Origin: CAWANF01 sp963783355
GTDB lineage: Bacteria; Bacteroidota; Rhodothermia; Balneolales; DATFMH01
NCBI GenBank assembly: GCA_963783355.1
Contig: CAWANF010000001.1
Location: 372,001 to 436,000, forward strand
Direction of reading: 5' to 3'
Length of the DNA: 64,000 nt
In this document: one piece after another, positions 1 to 9,287 of the stretch
Position numbering within the stretch: the first letter of the stretch is position 1
Layout: each line of letters begins with the position of its first letter
Program-made: the position numbers and the translations under genes
Notes under the pieces: model-generated
The model's input: the letters and a program-made list of their open reading frames with translations, nothing else
Databases searched by the model: none
Told to the model about the DNA's origin: nothing

Positions 1-624
1 ATCCAGGCAGCTTTAGAAAAAACTATTTTGGCCTACGGTGGCCTTGACAACGTGGTAGTAACCGCTGGTTTGTATGCAACTCCCGATAAAGAGGGAAGAG
101 TACCGGATTCTGATTGGAATAAAAGCTTTTCTGTTAATGTCATAGGTAATTATTTTATCGCTGATGAAGCTAATAAAATATGGAAGAAACAAGGACTTGA
201 CGGAAGTATGGTTATCACGACAAGTGTCAATGCTGTAGTGGCTAAAAGAGGCAGTCTTGCTTACGATACGAGTAAGGCCGCTGCTAATCATCTTGTTCGT
301 GAGCTGGCTATAGAACTGGCTCCTAATGTAAGGGTGAATGGCGTTGCTCCTGCTACCGTAGTAGAAGGAAGCAGCATGTTCCCCAGAGACCGGGTGATTG
401 CATCGTTATCTAAATACGGCATAACATATGACGAATCGGAAAGCACGGAAGAATTACGTGACCGTTTGAAAGAATTTTATGCTACCAGGACTTTGACCCG
501 GAAACCTATAACATTGAGGCAACAAGCTGAAGCCATTTATTTACTGGTTAGTAACCGTTTTGAAAATACAACTGGTCTGGTTATTCCGGTAGATGGCGGG
601 CTTACGGATGCTTTCATGCGTTAA
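1..624 (+). CDS. Bifunctional rhamnulose-1-phosphate aldolase/short-chain dehydrogenase, C-terminal part (5' end outside window)
   Basis: The frame is open from base 1, so the gene begins upstream and only about 207 C-terminal residues are present. They form a Rossmann SDR half: NVVVTAG, the S...YDTSK active-site pattern (Tyr and Lys four apart), NGVAPA, and the usual end PVDGG. The insertion between the active site and the C-terminus, with MFPRDRVIASL and a RDRLKEFYATRT stretch, is typical of the dehydrogenase domain of RhaD-type fusions. Those fusions cleave rhamnulose-1-phosphate to DHAP and lactaldehyde and oxidise or reduce the lactaldehyde. The rhamnose isomerase and FGGY kinase downstream support this. 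The aldolase half cannot be seen, so a stand-alone SDR is possible though less likely. Confidence 0.8.
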   Translation: MQAALEKTILAYGGLDNVVVTAGLYATPDKEGRVPDSDWNKSFSVNVIGNYFIADEANKIWKKQGLDGSMVITTSVNAVVAKRGSLAYDTSKAAANHLVRELAIELAPNVRVNGVAPATVVEGSSMFPRDRVIASLSKYGITYDESESTEELRDRLKEFYATRTLTRKPITLRQQAEAIYLLVSNRFENTTGLVIPVDGGLTDAFMR

Positions 625-680
625 TATTAGGAATATTGCAGCTTTAAATAAAACATTTTGATGATATAAATAAAGCCATT

Positions 681-866
681 ATGAAAAAGCCATTAAGAAA
701 TTTACTCATCATTTTATCCGTTTTAGGACTTGTTTTGACCGTCGGTCCGTCTTTCTTAGTGTTCAGCGGAAAAATATCTTTGTACATGGATAAAGTGTTG
801 ATGTTCATCGGAACCGTGCTTTGGTTCACTCTGGCACCGTTCTGGATTGGTAAAAAAGCTGTTTAA
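681..866 (+). CDS. Small two-helix membrane protein in the rhamnose locus
   Basis: A 61-residue protein with a basic start (MKKPLRN) and two hydrophobic stretches, about residues 8-30 and 37-57, joined by a short loop; it ends in KK. It is predicted to be an inner-membrane hairpin. No enzymatic motif is visible. It lies 56 bases after the aldolase/dehydrogenase and before the rhamnose isomerase, in the same direction, and is followed by a strong hairpin. From memory, similar tiny proteins accompany rhamnose genes in other Bacteroidota. A role in rhamnose uptake or as a membrane accessory is only an inference. Confidence 0.65.
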   Translation: MKKPLRNLLIILSVLGLVLTVGPSFLVFSGKISLYMDKVLMFIGTVLWFTLAPFWIGKKAV

Positions 867-889
867 ATAAATTCCTCAGGAAATATCAG

Positions 890-934
890 ATAAAACCGTT
901 TCTCATTTGCAATAGTAATGAGAAACGGTTTTAT
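890..934 (+). terminator. Perfect 18-bp hairpin between small membrane gene and rhaI
   Basis: The arms at 890-907 and 917-934 are exact reverse complements (ATAAAACCGTTTCTCATT on the left) around a 9-base loop. The right arm ends TTTTAT. It sits 23 bases after the upstream stop codon and 58 bases before the isomerase start. It could be a terminator, or a processing/attenuation element setting different expression of the two halves of the operon. Confidence 0.75.
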
Positions 935-992
935 GTCTGTGTAAGTATGTTTATGAATGTATTTCTCACCGTTATAAAACTGTTTAATTAAA

Positions 993-2276
993 ATGAAGGT
1001 AAATAAGGATCAATTAGCTGAGGAAAATAAGAAGGTTACTCAAGTACATCAGGAAGAATACCAATTACTTTCTGATCGATTGGTAAAAAAAGGGTTTATT
1101 CCTGATGAGTTAATTAATAAGATAAATGCACTGCAAATTGCCGTGCCCAGTTGGGCATTGGGAGCAGGTGGCACCCGTTTTGCCCGTTTTCCGATGAAAG
1201 GTGAACCGGCGAGCCTTGAAGATAAAATCGAAGATGTCGGATTATTACATGCTTTGAGTGCATCTTGTAATGCTATTTCATTACACATCCCTTGGGATAT
1301 TCCCGAAAATGCAGATGCGATTAAGAATTTAGCTTCTTCCTTCGGATTGAAGTTTGATGCGGTTAATTCCAATACGTTCCAGGATCAAAAAGATCAGGAG
1401 TTATCTTACAAATATGGTTCCCTGGCCCATACCGATAAGGCCGTTAGAAAACAAGCTGTTCAACATAATATTGAAGTTATAAAATATGGCGAATTATTAG
1501 GATCGAAAGCATTAACGGTTTGGCTTGCAGATGGTTCCTGTTTCCCCGGACAGCTAAATTTTAAAAAGGCATTTAAGCGGACACTCGACTCGCTGCAAGA
1601 AATTTATGAACAATTGCCTTCCGACTGGAAAGTCTTTATTGAATATAAACCCTATGAACCAAATTTTTATTCCACGGTGATACAGGATTGGGGAACATCC
1701 TTCATGATGGCTTCTAAATTAGGGAAAAAAGCTTTCACGCTTGTAGACCTGGGACATCATCTGCCAAATACGAACATTGAACAAATAGTGGCAACCCTGA
1801 TGATGGAAGGGAAACTGGGTGGATTCCATTTTAATGATTCAAAATACGGGGATGACGATTTAACGGTGGGCTCCATTAAACCTTACCAGCTATTTTTGAT
1901 TTTTAATGAACTGGTTGATGGTATGCAGGATCCTCTTTCTACGAATCCCGATTTAGCCTGGATGATTGATGCTTCTCATAATGTGAAAGATCCCCTGGAA
2001 GATTTGCTTCAGTCTATTGAAGCGATTAATATAGCTTACGCACGTGCATTGCTCGTGGATCGTTCATTATTGCAGGATTACCAGGAAAGGAATGATCCGG
2101 TTAAAACCCAGGAATTATTACAGGATGCTTTCCGGACTGATGTCCGGCCGTTATTGCGGGAAGCACGATTACGTGTAGGAGCTGCAATGTATCCGATCGA
2201 TACCTACCGCTCGATAGGTGTACGTGCTGAACTAAAAAAATCACGGGGTGAATTTTCAGTAGCTACCGGACTTTAA
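993..2276 (+). CDS. rhaI: L-rhamnose isomerase, Pseudomonas stutzeri-type (RhaI)
   Basis: A 427-residue TIM-barrel sugar isomerase that should interconvert L-rhamnose and L-rhamnulose. The length and sequence fit the RhaI subfamily (about 430 residues), not the E. coli RhaA type. Expected metal ligands are visible in order: the Glu in FIEYKPYEP (about residue 218), the Asp in LVDLGHH, and the His and Asp residues in GGFHFNDSKYGDDDL. The early WALGAGGTRFARFP segment is also typical. The enzyme acts in the cytoplasm on free sugar ahead of the kinase, which starts 13 bases downstream. RhaI-type enzymes accept other aldoses, so specificity is taken from the neighbours. Confidence 0.88.
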   Translation: MKVNKDQLAEENKKVTQVHQEEYQLLSDRLVKKGFIPDELINKINALQIAVPSWALGAGGTRFARFPMKGEPASLEDKIEDVGLLHALSASCNAISLHIPWDIPENADAIKNLASSFGLKFDAVNSNTFQDQKDQELSYKYGSLAHTDKAVRKQAVQHNIEVIKYGELLGSKALTVWLADGSCFPGQLNFKKAFKRTLDSLQEIYEQLPSDWKVFIEYKPYEPNFYSTVIQDWGTSFMMASKLGKKAFTLVDLGHHLPNTNIEQIVATLMMEGKLGGFHFNDSKYGDDDLTVGSIKPYQLFLIFNELVDGMQDPLSTNPDLAWMIDASHNVKDPLEDLLQSIEAINIAYARALLVDRSLLQDYQERNDPVKTQELLQDAFRTDVRPLLREARLRVGAAMYPIDTYRSIGVRAELKKSRGEFSVATGL

Positions 2277-2289
2277 ATTCTAAGAAATT

Positions 2290-3729
2290 ATGGGTGATGA
2301 CAATCTGGTAACAGCGATTTTCGATATTGGGAAAACCAACAAAAAATTCCTGCTATTTGATCAAAATTATACCCTCCTATATAAACAGGATACGCATATT
2401 CCACAGGTAACCGACGACGACGGGGATGCCTGCGAGGATATTTCATTGCTGATAGATTGGATGATGGATGTTTTCCGACAGTCTCTATCGGACAGCAGGT
2501 TTTCAATCAGGGCTTTGAATTTTTCGACTTATGGCGCTACAATGGTCCATATTGATGAGAAAGGAGAACGGGTTACACCTGCTTATGATTATTTCAAGCC
2601 ATTTCCTGAAGAACTTCTGCAAAACTTTTATTCCGAATATGGGGGAAAAGAACAATTTGCTTTAAAAACGGCTTCTCCTCCAATGGGAATGTTAAATTCC
2701 GGACTTCAATTGTATTGGCTTAAATATCGAAAGCCGGAAATTTTTGATCGTATAGCAAATAGTTTGCACTTCCCACAATATCTCAGTTATTTATTTACGC
2801 ATAAATCTTATACCGAGATGACCAGCATTGGCTGTCATACCGGACTTTGGGATTTTCAAAAGAAAGATTATCACGATTGGGTTTATAAAGAGTCGTGCCG
2901 GGGAAAACTTCCGGAAATTGTACCCGTCTCAGATAGAACGGATATTTCATATCACGGAAATAATTTTTCCGTGGGGATTGGTATTCATGATAGTTCGGCA
3001 TCACTCGCTCCCTATTTGTATCTGTTTCGGGAGCCCTTTATTCTGGTTTCAACAGGTACGTGGAGTATTTCATTAAATCCCTTCAACAAAAATCAGCTGA
3101 CCATTGGGGAATTGGGGAAAGATTGCCTGAACTATATGAATATCAATGATGGTATGGTCAGGGCATCACGATTTTTATTGGGCAAAGAATATGATCACCA
3201 AAAGGAAAAATTAATAAAGTATTTTGATATTGCCCCCGACAAGGCAGAGATCGATTTGAATTTTTCCATATTGAAGAAACTCGTAGAGAATATTAACCAA
3301 GAACGGAAGCTGAAACTGGAAACGGTCGCCAATACAGGTCCGTATCCGCAAACCGGAAACCGGGAATGGAATCCGTCATTATTTCAATCTTATGAGGAAG
3401 CATATCATCAATTGCTGCTCGATTTAGTTTCTATCCAATCCGATTCAATAAATCTGACCAGTGGAAATGAAGATATTTCCAATATTTTCGTTACGGGGGG
3501 ATTCAGTAAAAATTATTTATTTATGAAATTGTTGGCTTCCAAATTCCCCGAAAAGAAGGTGTTTACTGTGAATTTGTCCGACTCAACAGCTCTGGGTACG
3601 GCAATGGTCGTCAATCAAAATGACGTCAATGCAAAAAGTATGGATGATTTGAACTTATTGGAAATGAAACAATTTCATCCATTGGAAGGAATCTCTCTGA
3701 ATAAATATAACTGGTGCAAAGAAATGTAA
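2290..3729 (+). CDS. FGGY-family carbohydrate kinase, probably rhamnulokinase
   Basis: A 479-residue FGGY kinase, probably phosphorylating L-rhamnulose at C1. The N-terminal phosphate-loop region AIFDIGKTNKKFLLFD, the central STGTWSISLNPF segment and the C-terminal adenosine-binding VTGGFSKN (about residue 405) are present. The sequence is the diverged Bacteroidota type rather than a close RhaB relative, so the substrate comes from context: isomerase directly upstream and an aldolase/dehydrogenase at the head of the locus. Fuculose or another ketose remains possible. It is the last gene of the rightward run and converges with the SorC regulator, 18 bases between stops. Confidence 0.82.
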   Translation: MGDDNLVTAIFDIGKTNKKFLLFDQNYTLLYKQDTHIPQVTDDDGDACEDISLLIDWMMDVFRQSLSDSRFSIRALNFSTYGATMVHIDEKGERVTPAYDYFKPFPEELLQNFYSEYGGKEQFALKTASPPMGMLNSGLQLYWLKYRKPEIFDRIANSLHFPQYLSYLFTHKSYTEMTSIGCHTGLWDFQKKDYHDWVYKESCRGKLPEIVPVSDRTDISYHGNNFSVGIGIHDSSASLAPYLYLFREPFILVSTGTWSISLNPFNKNQLTIGELGKDCLNYMNINDGMVRASRFLLGKEYDHQKEKLIKYFDIAPDKAEIDLNFSILKKLVENINQERKLKLETVANTGPYPQTGNREWNPSLFQSYEEAYHQLLLDLVSIQSDSINLTSGNEDISNIFVTGGFSKNYLFMKLLASKFPEKKVFTVNLSDSTALGTAMVVNQNDVNAKSMDDLNLLEMKQFHPLEGISLNKYNWCKEM

Positions 3730-3747
3730 AGTCAGGTAAGGCGTTAA

Positions 3748-4710
3748 CTAATCGTTAACAAGTCGTTTTGCGGTAAGTACGTCTGTAATTAACACATTAA
3801 TATATCCGCTTTTTAGCGCTCCCAAAATGGCTTCATATTTTTGACTTCCGCCGGCTATAGTAATAACATTTTCGATTTTTTTAAGTTCCGGCAAACTAAT
3901 TCCAATCAATTTGTCTTCCAGGCTGCTTACAACTTTTTCGCCATTTTTATTGAAGAAACGAAGACTTATATCGCCAACAGCATCTCTTTCGATAAGCTCC
4001 TTGTAAATTTTTGATGAAATGACGCGATTGTACAGTACGGAGTTAGTCGAGAGAGCGCCAATGCCAACAATAGCTTTTGTGATTTTAGGAAAGATGTTTA
4101 TTGCTGAATGGACCAAAGAATCAGCAAGAAAGGCCTTTTTTGATTCGGCATTGCTCACAATTCCCGGGGCCGGCAATAAGGTCAATCGCCCATAAAATAA
4201 TTGGGCAATCCTTCTTGATAAATCAGCGGCATGGGCCTTTGCCTCAGGCAGACCAACGCCGCCAAGTAATTGGACAACATGTAAATCATCGAGCTGCTGT
4301 GGCTGTAAATGTTCAACCAATGCCTGAAGAGTTGTTCCCCACGCAACACCAAGTACATCACCGTTAGTAATGGTTCTGTGCAGATAGTTTGCTGCTACAT
4401 TTCCTAACTGATTTTTTATTATACGCTCATTCGTTGAATACGATGTTTGATCAACATTTACGATGATAGCTTCTTTAAGGTTAAACCTTTTTTCGATTTG
4501 TGTTTCGAGGTCAACAAAATTATCATCTGAATACATTACCGTAATTTTAACTATACCGCGCTCACGGGCTACTTTCAATAATCGAGATACTTTGGGTCGT
4601 GAAAGATTTAACCTATTGGCAATCTCAAGCTGACTTAAATTATTATGATAATAAAGCGAACTTATTTTGCTGATCAGTCGAAGATCGATAGTTTCAGTTG
4701 GTCTTGGCAT
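3748..4710 (-). CDS. SorC-family sugar-binding transcriptional regulator
   Basis: A 320-residue regulator. Residues 1-60 hold a helix-turn-helix (LSQLEIANRLNLSRPKVSRL) of the SorC/DeoR type. The rest is the sugar-phosphate-binding domain, with DVLGVAWGTTLQALVEHL, VQLLGGVG and a C-terminal ITIAGGSQKYEAILGAL. Members respond to phosphorylated sugars, so rhamnulose-1-phosphate is a plausible effector here. It converges with the rhamnose kinase. Divergent from it is only the decayed lyase gene and then the GH3 gene, so regulation of either flank is possible. The start follows the usual N-terminus just before the helix-turn-helix. Confidence 0.85.
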   Translation of the reverse strand: MPRPTETIDLRLISKISSLYYHNNLSQLEIANRLNLSRPKVSRLLKVARERGIVKITVMYSDDNFVDLETQIEKRFNLKEAIIVNVDQTSYSTNERIIKNQLGNVAANYLHRTITNGDVLGVAWGTTLQALVEHLQPQQLDDLHVVQLLGGVGLPEAKAHAADLSRRIAQLFYGRLTLLPAPGIVSNAESKKAFLADSLVHSAINIFPKITKAIVGIGALSTNSVLYNRVISSKIYKELIERDAVGDISLRFFNKNGEKVVSSLEDKLIGISLPELKKIENVITIAGGSQKYEAILGALKSGYINVLITDVLTAKRLVND

Positions 4711-5050
4711 AAATATTAAAAATATTATTTGAATGTAGTGTAATAATGTAAAAAATAATCTGTCATTTTTTATTCAGATATTTCGTTTGCATTTCCTGAT
4801 CAAGCCTGTGAATGGTATTAAAATTTAAACAAGAATGGGATTTATTATTAGTTACGACCTAATGAGAATATCGAGAAAAAAAAAGTTATGAAGCCTATAT
4901 AAAAAGTAAATGGGACCCTGATGGAAATATCTTGACTGTGCTGATAGCTGAAAAAAATCTCAAATTTGTTGGGACATGGGCTACTGTATTATTTTGTAAT
5001 CGGCTGGAGTCGATTGACTGACTTTAGGATTAACAAAAAATAGATGATAA
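4711..5050. other. Gap of about 340 bases upstream of the SorC regulator, partly decayed coding sequence
   Basis: This presumably holds the regulator promoter (reading left). Around 4,875-5,022 the plus strand has a short open stretch (SYEAYIKSKWDPDGN...) ending in a stop. It reads like protein-coding debris, but I do not recognise the family. Poly-A near 4,876-4,885 may mark a slippage site. No intact gene is seen. Confidence 0.4.
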
Positions 5051-5727
5051 AGTTCGGGATATAGAAAGACATTATATGACGGAGATTTTCAGAATATATC
5101 CACAAAAGCCGGAAATAATGGTGCGAGCCATAATCATAATGATATTGGAAATTATATCGTCTACTTCGATGGTGAACCTGTTTTGATTGATGCCGGTTCT
5201 TTGACATATACGGCCAAAACGTTTAGTAACCGGCGGTATGAAATTTGGAATAATCAGTCGGCTTACTATAATCTGCCAACAATAAATGGGTGATGCAGCA
5301 TGCCGGACAACGATTTACTGCTATGGATGTGTATTACTTTAAAAATAACCGGGAAGCAGGTTTGAATATGAATATTGCGAAAGCCTATCCGGAGAAAGCC
5401 ATGGTCGGGTCTTGGGATAGAAATATCATTTTGCATCGTGGTAAGAATGTGGTAATAACAGAAAAGTATGTCCTTGAAAAATGCAAAATGCCGCCTGCGG
5501 AGAATTTTCTGACTCCCCTGAAACCAGATTTAAATAAACCAGGGAGCATTGTTTTAATCGATACGGTAAGGAACCGTATGAATTCTGTACACTATAACTC
5601 AAAAGAATTCAAGGCTTCAAAAGAAAAGATATACATAAATGATGATCGAATGAGTAAGATCTGGGGGCATCATTTATACCGGGTGGTTTTGCATTCAAAT
5701 AACCATGCCTTGCATGCTTCTTTTTAA
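5051..5727 (+). pseudogene. Remnant of a heparinase II/III-family polysaccharide lyase
   Basis: Two adjoining frames together spell the C-terminal part of a heparinase II/III-like lyase. The first frame (5,051-5,293) contains TKAGNNGASHNHNDIGNYIV, the conserved NxxSHNHND region, then VLIDAGSLTYTAKTF and YYNLPTING, and stops at TGA 5,291-5,293. The second frame resumes at about 5,290 with VMQHAGQRFTA and ends normally near WGHHLYRVVL. One missing base at about 5,290 explains the break. The N-terminal two thirds of a usual 600-700 residue enzyme are absent. These lyases make unsaturated uronates, which fits the KdgF/KduI/KduD genes downstream, but this copy should be inactive. The second frame alone (145 residues) is not an independent gene. 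Confidence 0.8.
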
Positions 5728-5883
5728 AATTACCATAACTTCATAAAATTTAAATATCAGGCCTGGAATGTTTAAAAACACCATTTCGGAATAACAGAAC
5801 ATACTATTGTTTCCCTGCGAAAATTAATATGTCTATCTTCAAGACTCAGCTAAATACATTTTATAAAGGAAAAAATCAGAATC

Positions 5884-8295
5884 ATGATCGCCTTACTACT
5901 CACGTTATTAATATTTCCCCTGACCCATTTTCAAAGTGTTAAACCCAATAAAAAAGATTTCATGCAGCCCGATTCATCCATCTATCACAAAGGATGGATC
6001 GATTTAAACAAGAATGGGAAGATGGATCCTTACGAGAATCCAAAGCTTCCCATTGAAAAACGAATCGACGATCTCATCAGCCGGATGACACTCAACGAGA
6101 AAACGGCACAAATGGTGACATTATACGGTTCCGGTCGAGTTTTACAGGATTCACTGCCTACGCCTGAATGGCTGCATAAACCATGGAAAGATGGGGTTGC
6201 TAATATCGATGAGGAGCTGAATAACCTGGCTTATCATCCCGAAGCCAATACTTCGCTGGCCTGGCCACCGTCCCGTCATGCTAAAGCTATTAATACCATT
6301 CAGCGTTTTTTTATTGAAAAAACGAGACTTGGCATACCCGTAGATTTTACGAACGAGGGAATCAGCGGACTAAACAGTGAAAAAGCCACAAGCTTTCCGG
6401 TTGAGATCGGACAAGGGGCTACCTGGGATCCTGAACTGATACATGAAATCGGAGAGGTTGAAGGGAGTGAGGCCAAAGCTTTAGGATATACCAATATTTA
6501 TTCCCCGGAACTCGATGTGACCCGTGACCCCCGCTGGGGACGTACTGTAGCTACATATGGTGAAGATCCTTATCTGATAAGTAAGATAGGTGTTCAAATG
6601 GTTACAGGACTGCAAAGTGAAGGCGTGGTATCGACCTTAAAACATTTTGCCGTTTATAGTGTGCCAAAAGGGGGCCGTGATGGCGACGTTCGTACGGATC
6701 CTCATGTAACCCTGCGAGAAGTTAAAACCATTCTGCTGCCTCCATTCAAAGAGGCCGTGGAAGCCGGGGCATTGGGAGTCATGAGTTCATACAATTATTA
6801 TGATGGCATTCCAATAACGGGAAGTTATCACTATCTAACCCAAATCCTTCGCCAGCGGTGGGGTTTCAAAGGGTATATTGTGACAGATAGCGGAGCGCTC
6901 AAGTTTATCTATTCAAAATATCATGTACAGCCTAATTTTAGTGGAGCAGTTAAGCAGGCCGTAGAAGCCGGAGTGGATGTTCGCACAGATTTTGAAAAAC
7001 CATCTGTGTACCTGGATCCGCTTCGGAAATTGGTGGAAGATGGAGAATTGCCCATTAGTGTGATTAACAAACGGGTGCGGGAAGTGCTCTATGTGAAATA
7101 TAAACTGGGCTTATTTGATCATCCCTATGTTGATGTAAGAGCAGCTGATCATTTAGTAAGAACCCATCAATCGTTGAAACTTTCCCTGCGTGCAGCTGAA
7201 GAATCTTTAGTTTTATTGAAAAATGATCATAATATTCTGCCGCTAAACAAACATAAGATTCATTCTATTCTTGTAGCCGGTGCCAATGCAACCGAGATTA
7301 ATCATTCCATCAGGCGGTACGGTCCTTCAAAAATACCGGTAATTTCAACGCTTGAAGGAATAAAACAGGCCGTTGGAAAGAATGTTACAGTGCGTTATGT
7401 GAAAGGTCCTGAAGTGACCGATGCTGACTGGCCCGAAAGTGATATTATGGATACTCCTCTTAGCAGCAAGGAGAAAAGTGAAATTGCGAAAGCCGTACGG
7501 GAAGCCAAACATTCGGATGCAGCGGTTGTCGTCGTAGGCGGGAACCGGAAAACGGTTGGCGAAAGCCGGTCACGTGTGAGTTTGAATCTGTCGGGACATC
7601 AGCTGGCACTGGTTAAAGCGGTTTATAATACAGGAACTCCTACAATAGTTGTATTAATTAATGGCCGGCCGTTATCTATTAACTGGATAAATGCTCATGT
7701 TCCGGGAATTCTGGAAGCCTGGTTTCCCGGTGAAATGGAAGGAAAGGCTATTGCGAACGCCTTGTTTGGAGACTATAATCCCGGAGGAAAATTACCCATT
7801 ACTTTCCCGAAGACGGTTGGACAAATCCCTTTGAATTTTCCGTATATGCCGTCAAGTCAAAAATATTTCACAGACCGTCCGGTCAGAGCCAGAGTAACGG
7901 GGCCATTATATCCTTTTGGCTATGGCCTTAGCTATACCCATTTTAAATTCTCAGATCTAACAATTTCACCTCAAAAACAACATACCGGTGGTTTGATTCA
8001 TGTGAGCATGAAAGTGACCAATACCGGTTCTCGTCAGGGAGATGAGGTCGTTCAATTATATCTGCATGAGCGGGTTACTCCCGTTGTCGTACCGGTGGAA
8101 GAATTGCGGGGTTTCAGAAGAATCAGTCTCGAACCAGGTGAAACAAAAACGGTTGACTTTACATTGAGTCCCAAAGATTTGCAGTTATTAAACCAGTATA
8201 ATCAATGGCAGGTCGTTCCGGGAACATTTGACATCATGATTGGAAATTCCTCGACGGATATCCGTTTAAAAAGCAGCTTTCAGATAGTTTCTTAA
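5884..8295 (+). CDS. Secreted glycoside hydrolase family 3 enzyme (beta-glucosidase-like)
   Basis: An 803-residue exported GH3 enzyme. Residues 1-18 are a hydrophobic signal segment. The mature start WIDLNKNGKMDPYENP is a common lead-in to Bacteroidota GH3 proteins, followed by KRIDDLISRMTLNEKTAQM. The (beta/alpha)8 domain ends in GYIVTDSGAL, whose Asp is the expected nucleophile. The alpha/beta sandwich carries EESLVLLKND and VVVVGGN, and a C-terminal Fn3-like domain begins near LTISPQKQH. GH3 covers beta-glucosidases, xylosidases and N-acetylglucosaminidases, so the substrate cannot be read from sequence. No T9SS C-terminal sorting domain is evident, suggesting a periplasmic location. The gene is followed after 143 bases by the deoxyhexose operon. 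Confidence 0.88.
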   Translation: MIALLLTLLIFPLTHFQSVKPNKKDFMQPDSSIYHKGWIDLNKNGKMDPYENPKLPIEKRIDDLISRMTLNEKTAQMVTLYGSGRVLQDSLPTPEWLHKPWKDGVANIDEELNNLAYHPEANTSLAWPPSRHAKAINTIQRFFIEKTRLGIPVDFTNEGISGLNSEKATSFPVEIGQGATWDPELIHEIGEVEGSEAKALGYTNIYSPELDVTRDPRWGRTVATYGEDPYLISKIGVQMVTGLQSEGVVSTLKHFAVYSVPKGGRDGDVRTDPHVTLREVKTILLPPFKEAVEAGALGVMSSYNYYDGIPITGSYHYLTQILRQRWGFKGYIVTDSGALKFIYSKYHVQPNFSGAVKQAVEAGVDVRTDFEKPSVYLDPLRKLVEDGELPISVINKRVREVLYVKYKLGLFDHPYVDVRAADHLVRTHQSLKLSLRAAEESLVLLKNDHNILPLNKHKIHSILVAGANATEINHSIRRYGPSKIPVISTLEGIKQAVGKNVTVRYVKGPEVTDADWPESDIMDTPLSSKEKSEIAKAVREAKHSDAAVVVVGGNRKTVGESRSRVSLNLSGHQLALVKAVYNTGTPTIVVLINGRPLSINWINAHVPGILEAWFPGEMEGKAIANALFGDYNPGGKLPITFPKTVGQIPLNFPYMPSSQKYFTDRPVRARVTGPLYPFGYGLSYTHFKFSDLTISPQKQHTGGLIHVSMKVTNTGSRQGDEVVQLYLHERVTPVVVPVEELRGFRRISLEPGETKTVDFTLSPKDLQLLNQYNQWQVVPGTFDIMIGNSSTDIRLKSSFQIVS

Positions 8296-8304
8296 TCTTG
8301 TTTC

Positions 8305-8351
8305 AGAGACAAAGAATAAGAATAAGTTATATTGTTCTGGTTTTTGTCTCT
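8305..8351 (+). terminator. Weak hairpin after the GH3 gene
   Basis: A 9-bp perfect stem, AGAGACAAA at 8,305-8,313 with TTTGTCTCT at 8,343-8,351, encloses a 29-base loop. There is no clean T-run, so termination is uncertain. Confidence 0.3.
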
Positions 8352-8438
8352 TACTATTTGTGGAACAGGAGGTAAAAAACAAGCATTATGATAAGCTGCT
8401 TTAAAAAAATTACTTATGAAATGAAGGAGATAAAATAA

Positions 8439-9281
8439 ATGAAATTAGCTACACTCAAAGATGATCGTTTGGTCGCTGTTGTGAATAATCAGGCAATCCC
8501 ATTAAACCGATACGGATTTGATGGATCCATGCTTGACTTGATTCTGGCTGGAGACGACCAGATAAAATCACTTTCTGATTCTGTAAAAAATGAAAACAAT
8601 GGTGAGTCCATTACGTCAAAAGATTACGACGCGCCGCTGAAACATCCATCGAAAATTGTGGCTATCGGTCTTAATTATGTGGATCACGCTTCGGAATCCA
8701 AAATGGAATTGCCCAAACATCCATTGGTCTTCGCCAAATTTCCAAGTTCTATCATTTCGGCTACCGATCCGGTCCTTATTCCGGAGAAGATAACAGATCA
8801 GGTGGATTATGAAGTAGAGTTAGGCGTGATCATCGGTAAAAAGGCGAAAAATGTGAAAAAGGAGGACGCCTTAAATTATGTTTTTGGTTACACCGTATTG
8901 AATGATGTTTCTGCCCGGGATCTTCAATTTGAAGATGGTCAATGGGTTCGTGCCAAATCACTTGATACCTTTTGCCCGTTAGGTCCCGTCATAGTTACGG
9001 TTGATGAAATCACTGATCCACAAAAATTAAATGTAGGTTGCAGTGTCAATGGTGAGACCCTTCAAAATGCCAATACAAAAGATATGATATTCGGTGTCGC
9101 TGATATTATTTCAAAACTTTCTCATTCCTTCACTTTTGAACCTGGTGATATTATTGCGACAGGAACACCCAGCGGTGTGGGTTTAGGTCGTAAACCTCCA
9201 TTCTATATGAAACCCGGTGATGTTATGAAAACATGGATTGAAGGTATTGGAGAAATGATAAACCCAATTGAAAAAGCGTAA
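8439..9281 (+). CDS. Fumarylacetoacetate hydrolase-family protein, probable 2,4-diketo-3-deoxy-L-fuconate/rhamnonate hydrolase
   Basis: A 280-residue FAH-fold enzyme. Metal ligands are expected in VDYEVELGVIIG (the two Glu) and the Asp of NDVSARDLQF; the GDIIATGTPSGVG end is typical. In the non-phosphorylated L-fucose and L-rhamnose pathways, this family splits 2,4-diketo-3-deoxy-aldonate into pyruvate and lactate. Here it heads a tight run (6 bases to the next gene) with two SDRs and a lactonase, matching that pathway. An AAGGAG sequence precedes the start by about 12 bases. The family also includes acylpyruvases and oxaloacetate decarboxylases, so the assignment rests on context. Confidence 0.82.
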   Translation: MKLATLKDDRLVAVVNNQAIPLNRYGFDGSMLDLILAGDDQIKSLSDSVKNENNGESITSKDYDAPLKHPSKIVAIGLNYVDHASESKMELPKHPLVFAKFPSSIISATDPVLIPEKITDQVDYEVELGVIIGKKAKNVKKEDALNYVFGYTVLNDVSARDLQFEDGQWVRAKSLDTFCPLGPVIVTVDEITDPQKLNVGCSVNGETLQNANTKDMIFGVADIISKLSHSFTFEPGDIIATGTPSGVGLGRKPPFYMKPGDVMKTWIEGIGEMINPIEKA

Positions 9282-9287
9282 GAAATT

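Noticed and set aside
5290..5727. 145-codon open frame as an independent gene
   Set aside because: It begins mid-domain of a heparinase II/III-like protein whose preceding residues are in the neighbouring frame, so it is part of a pseudogene.
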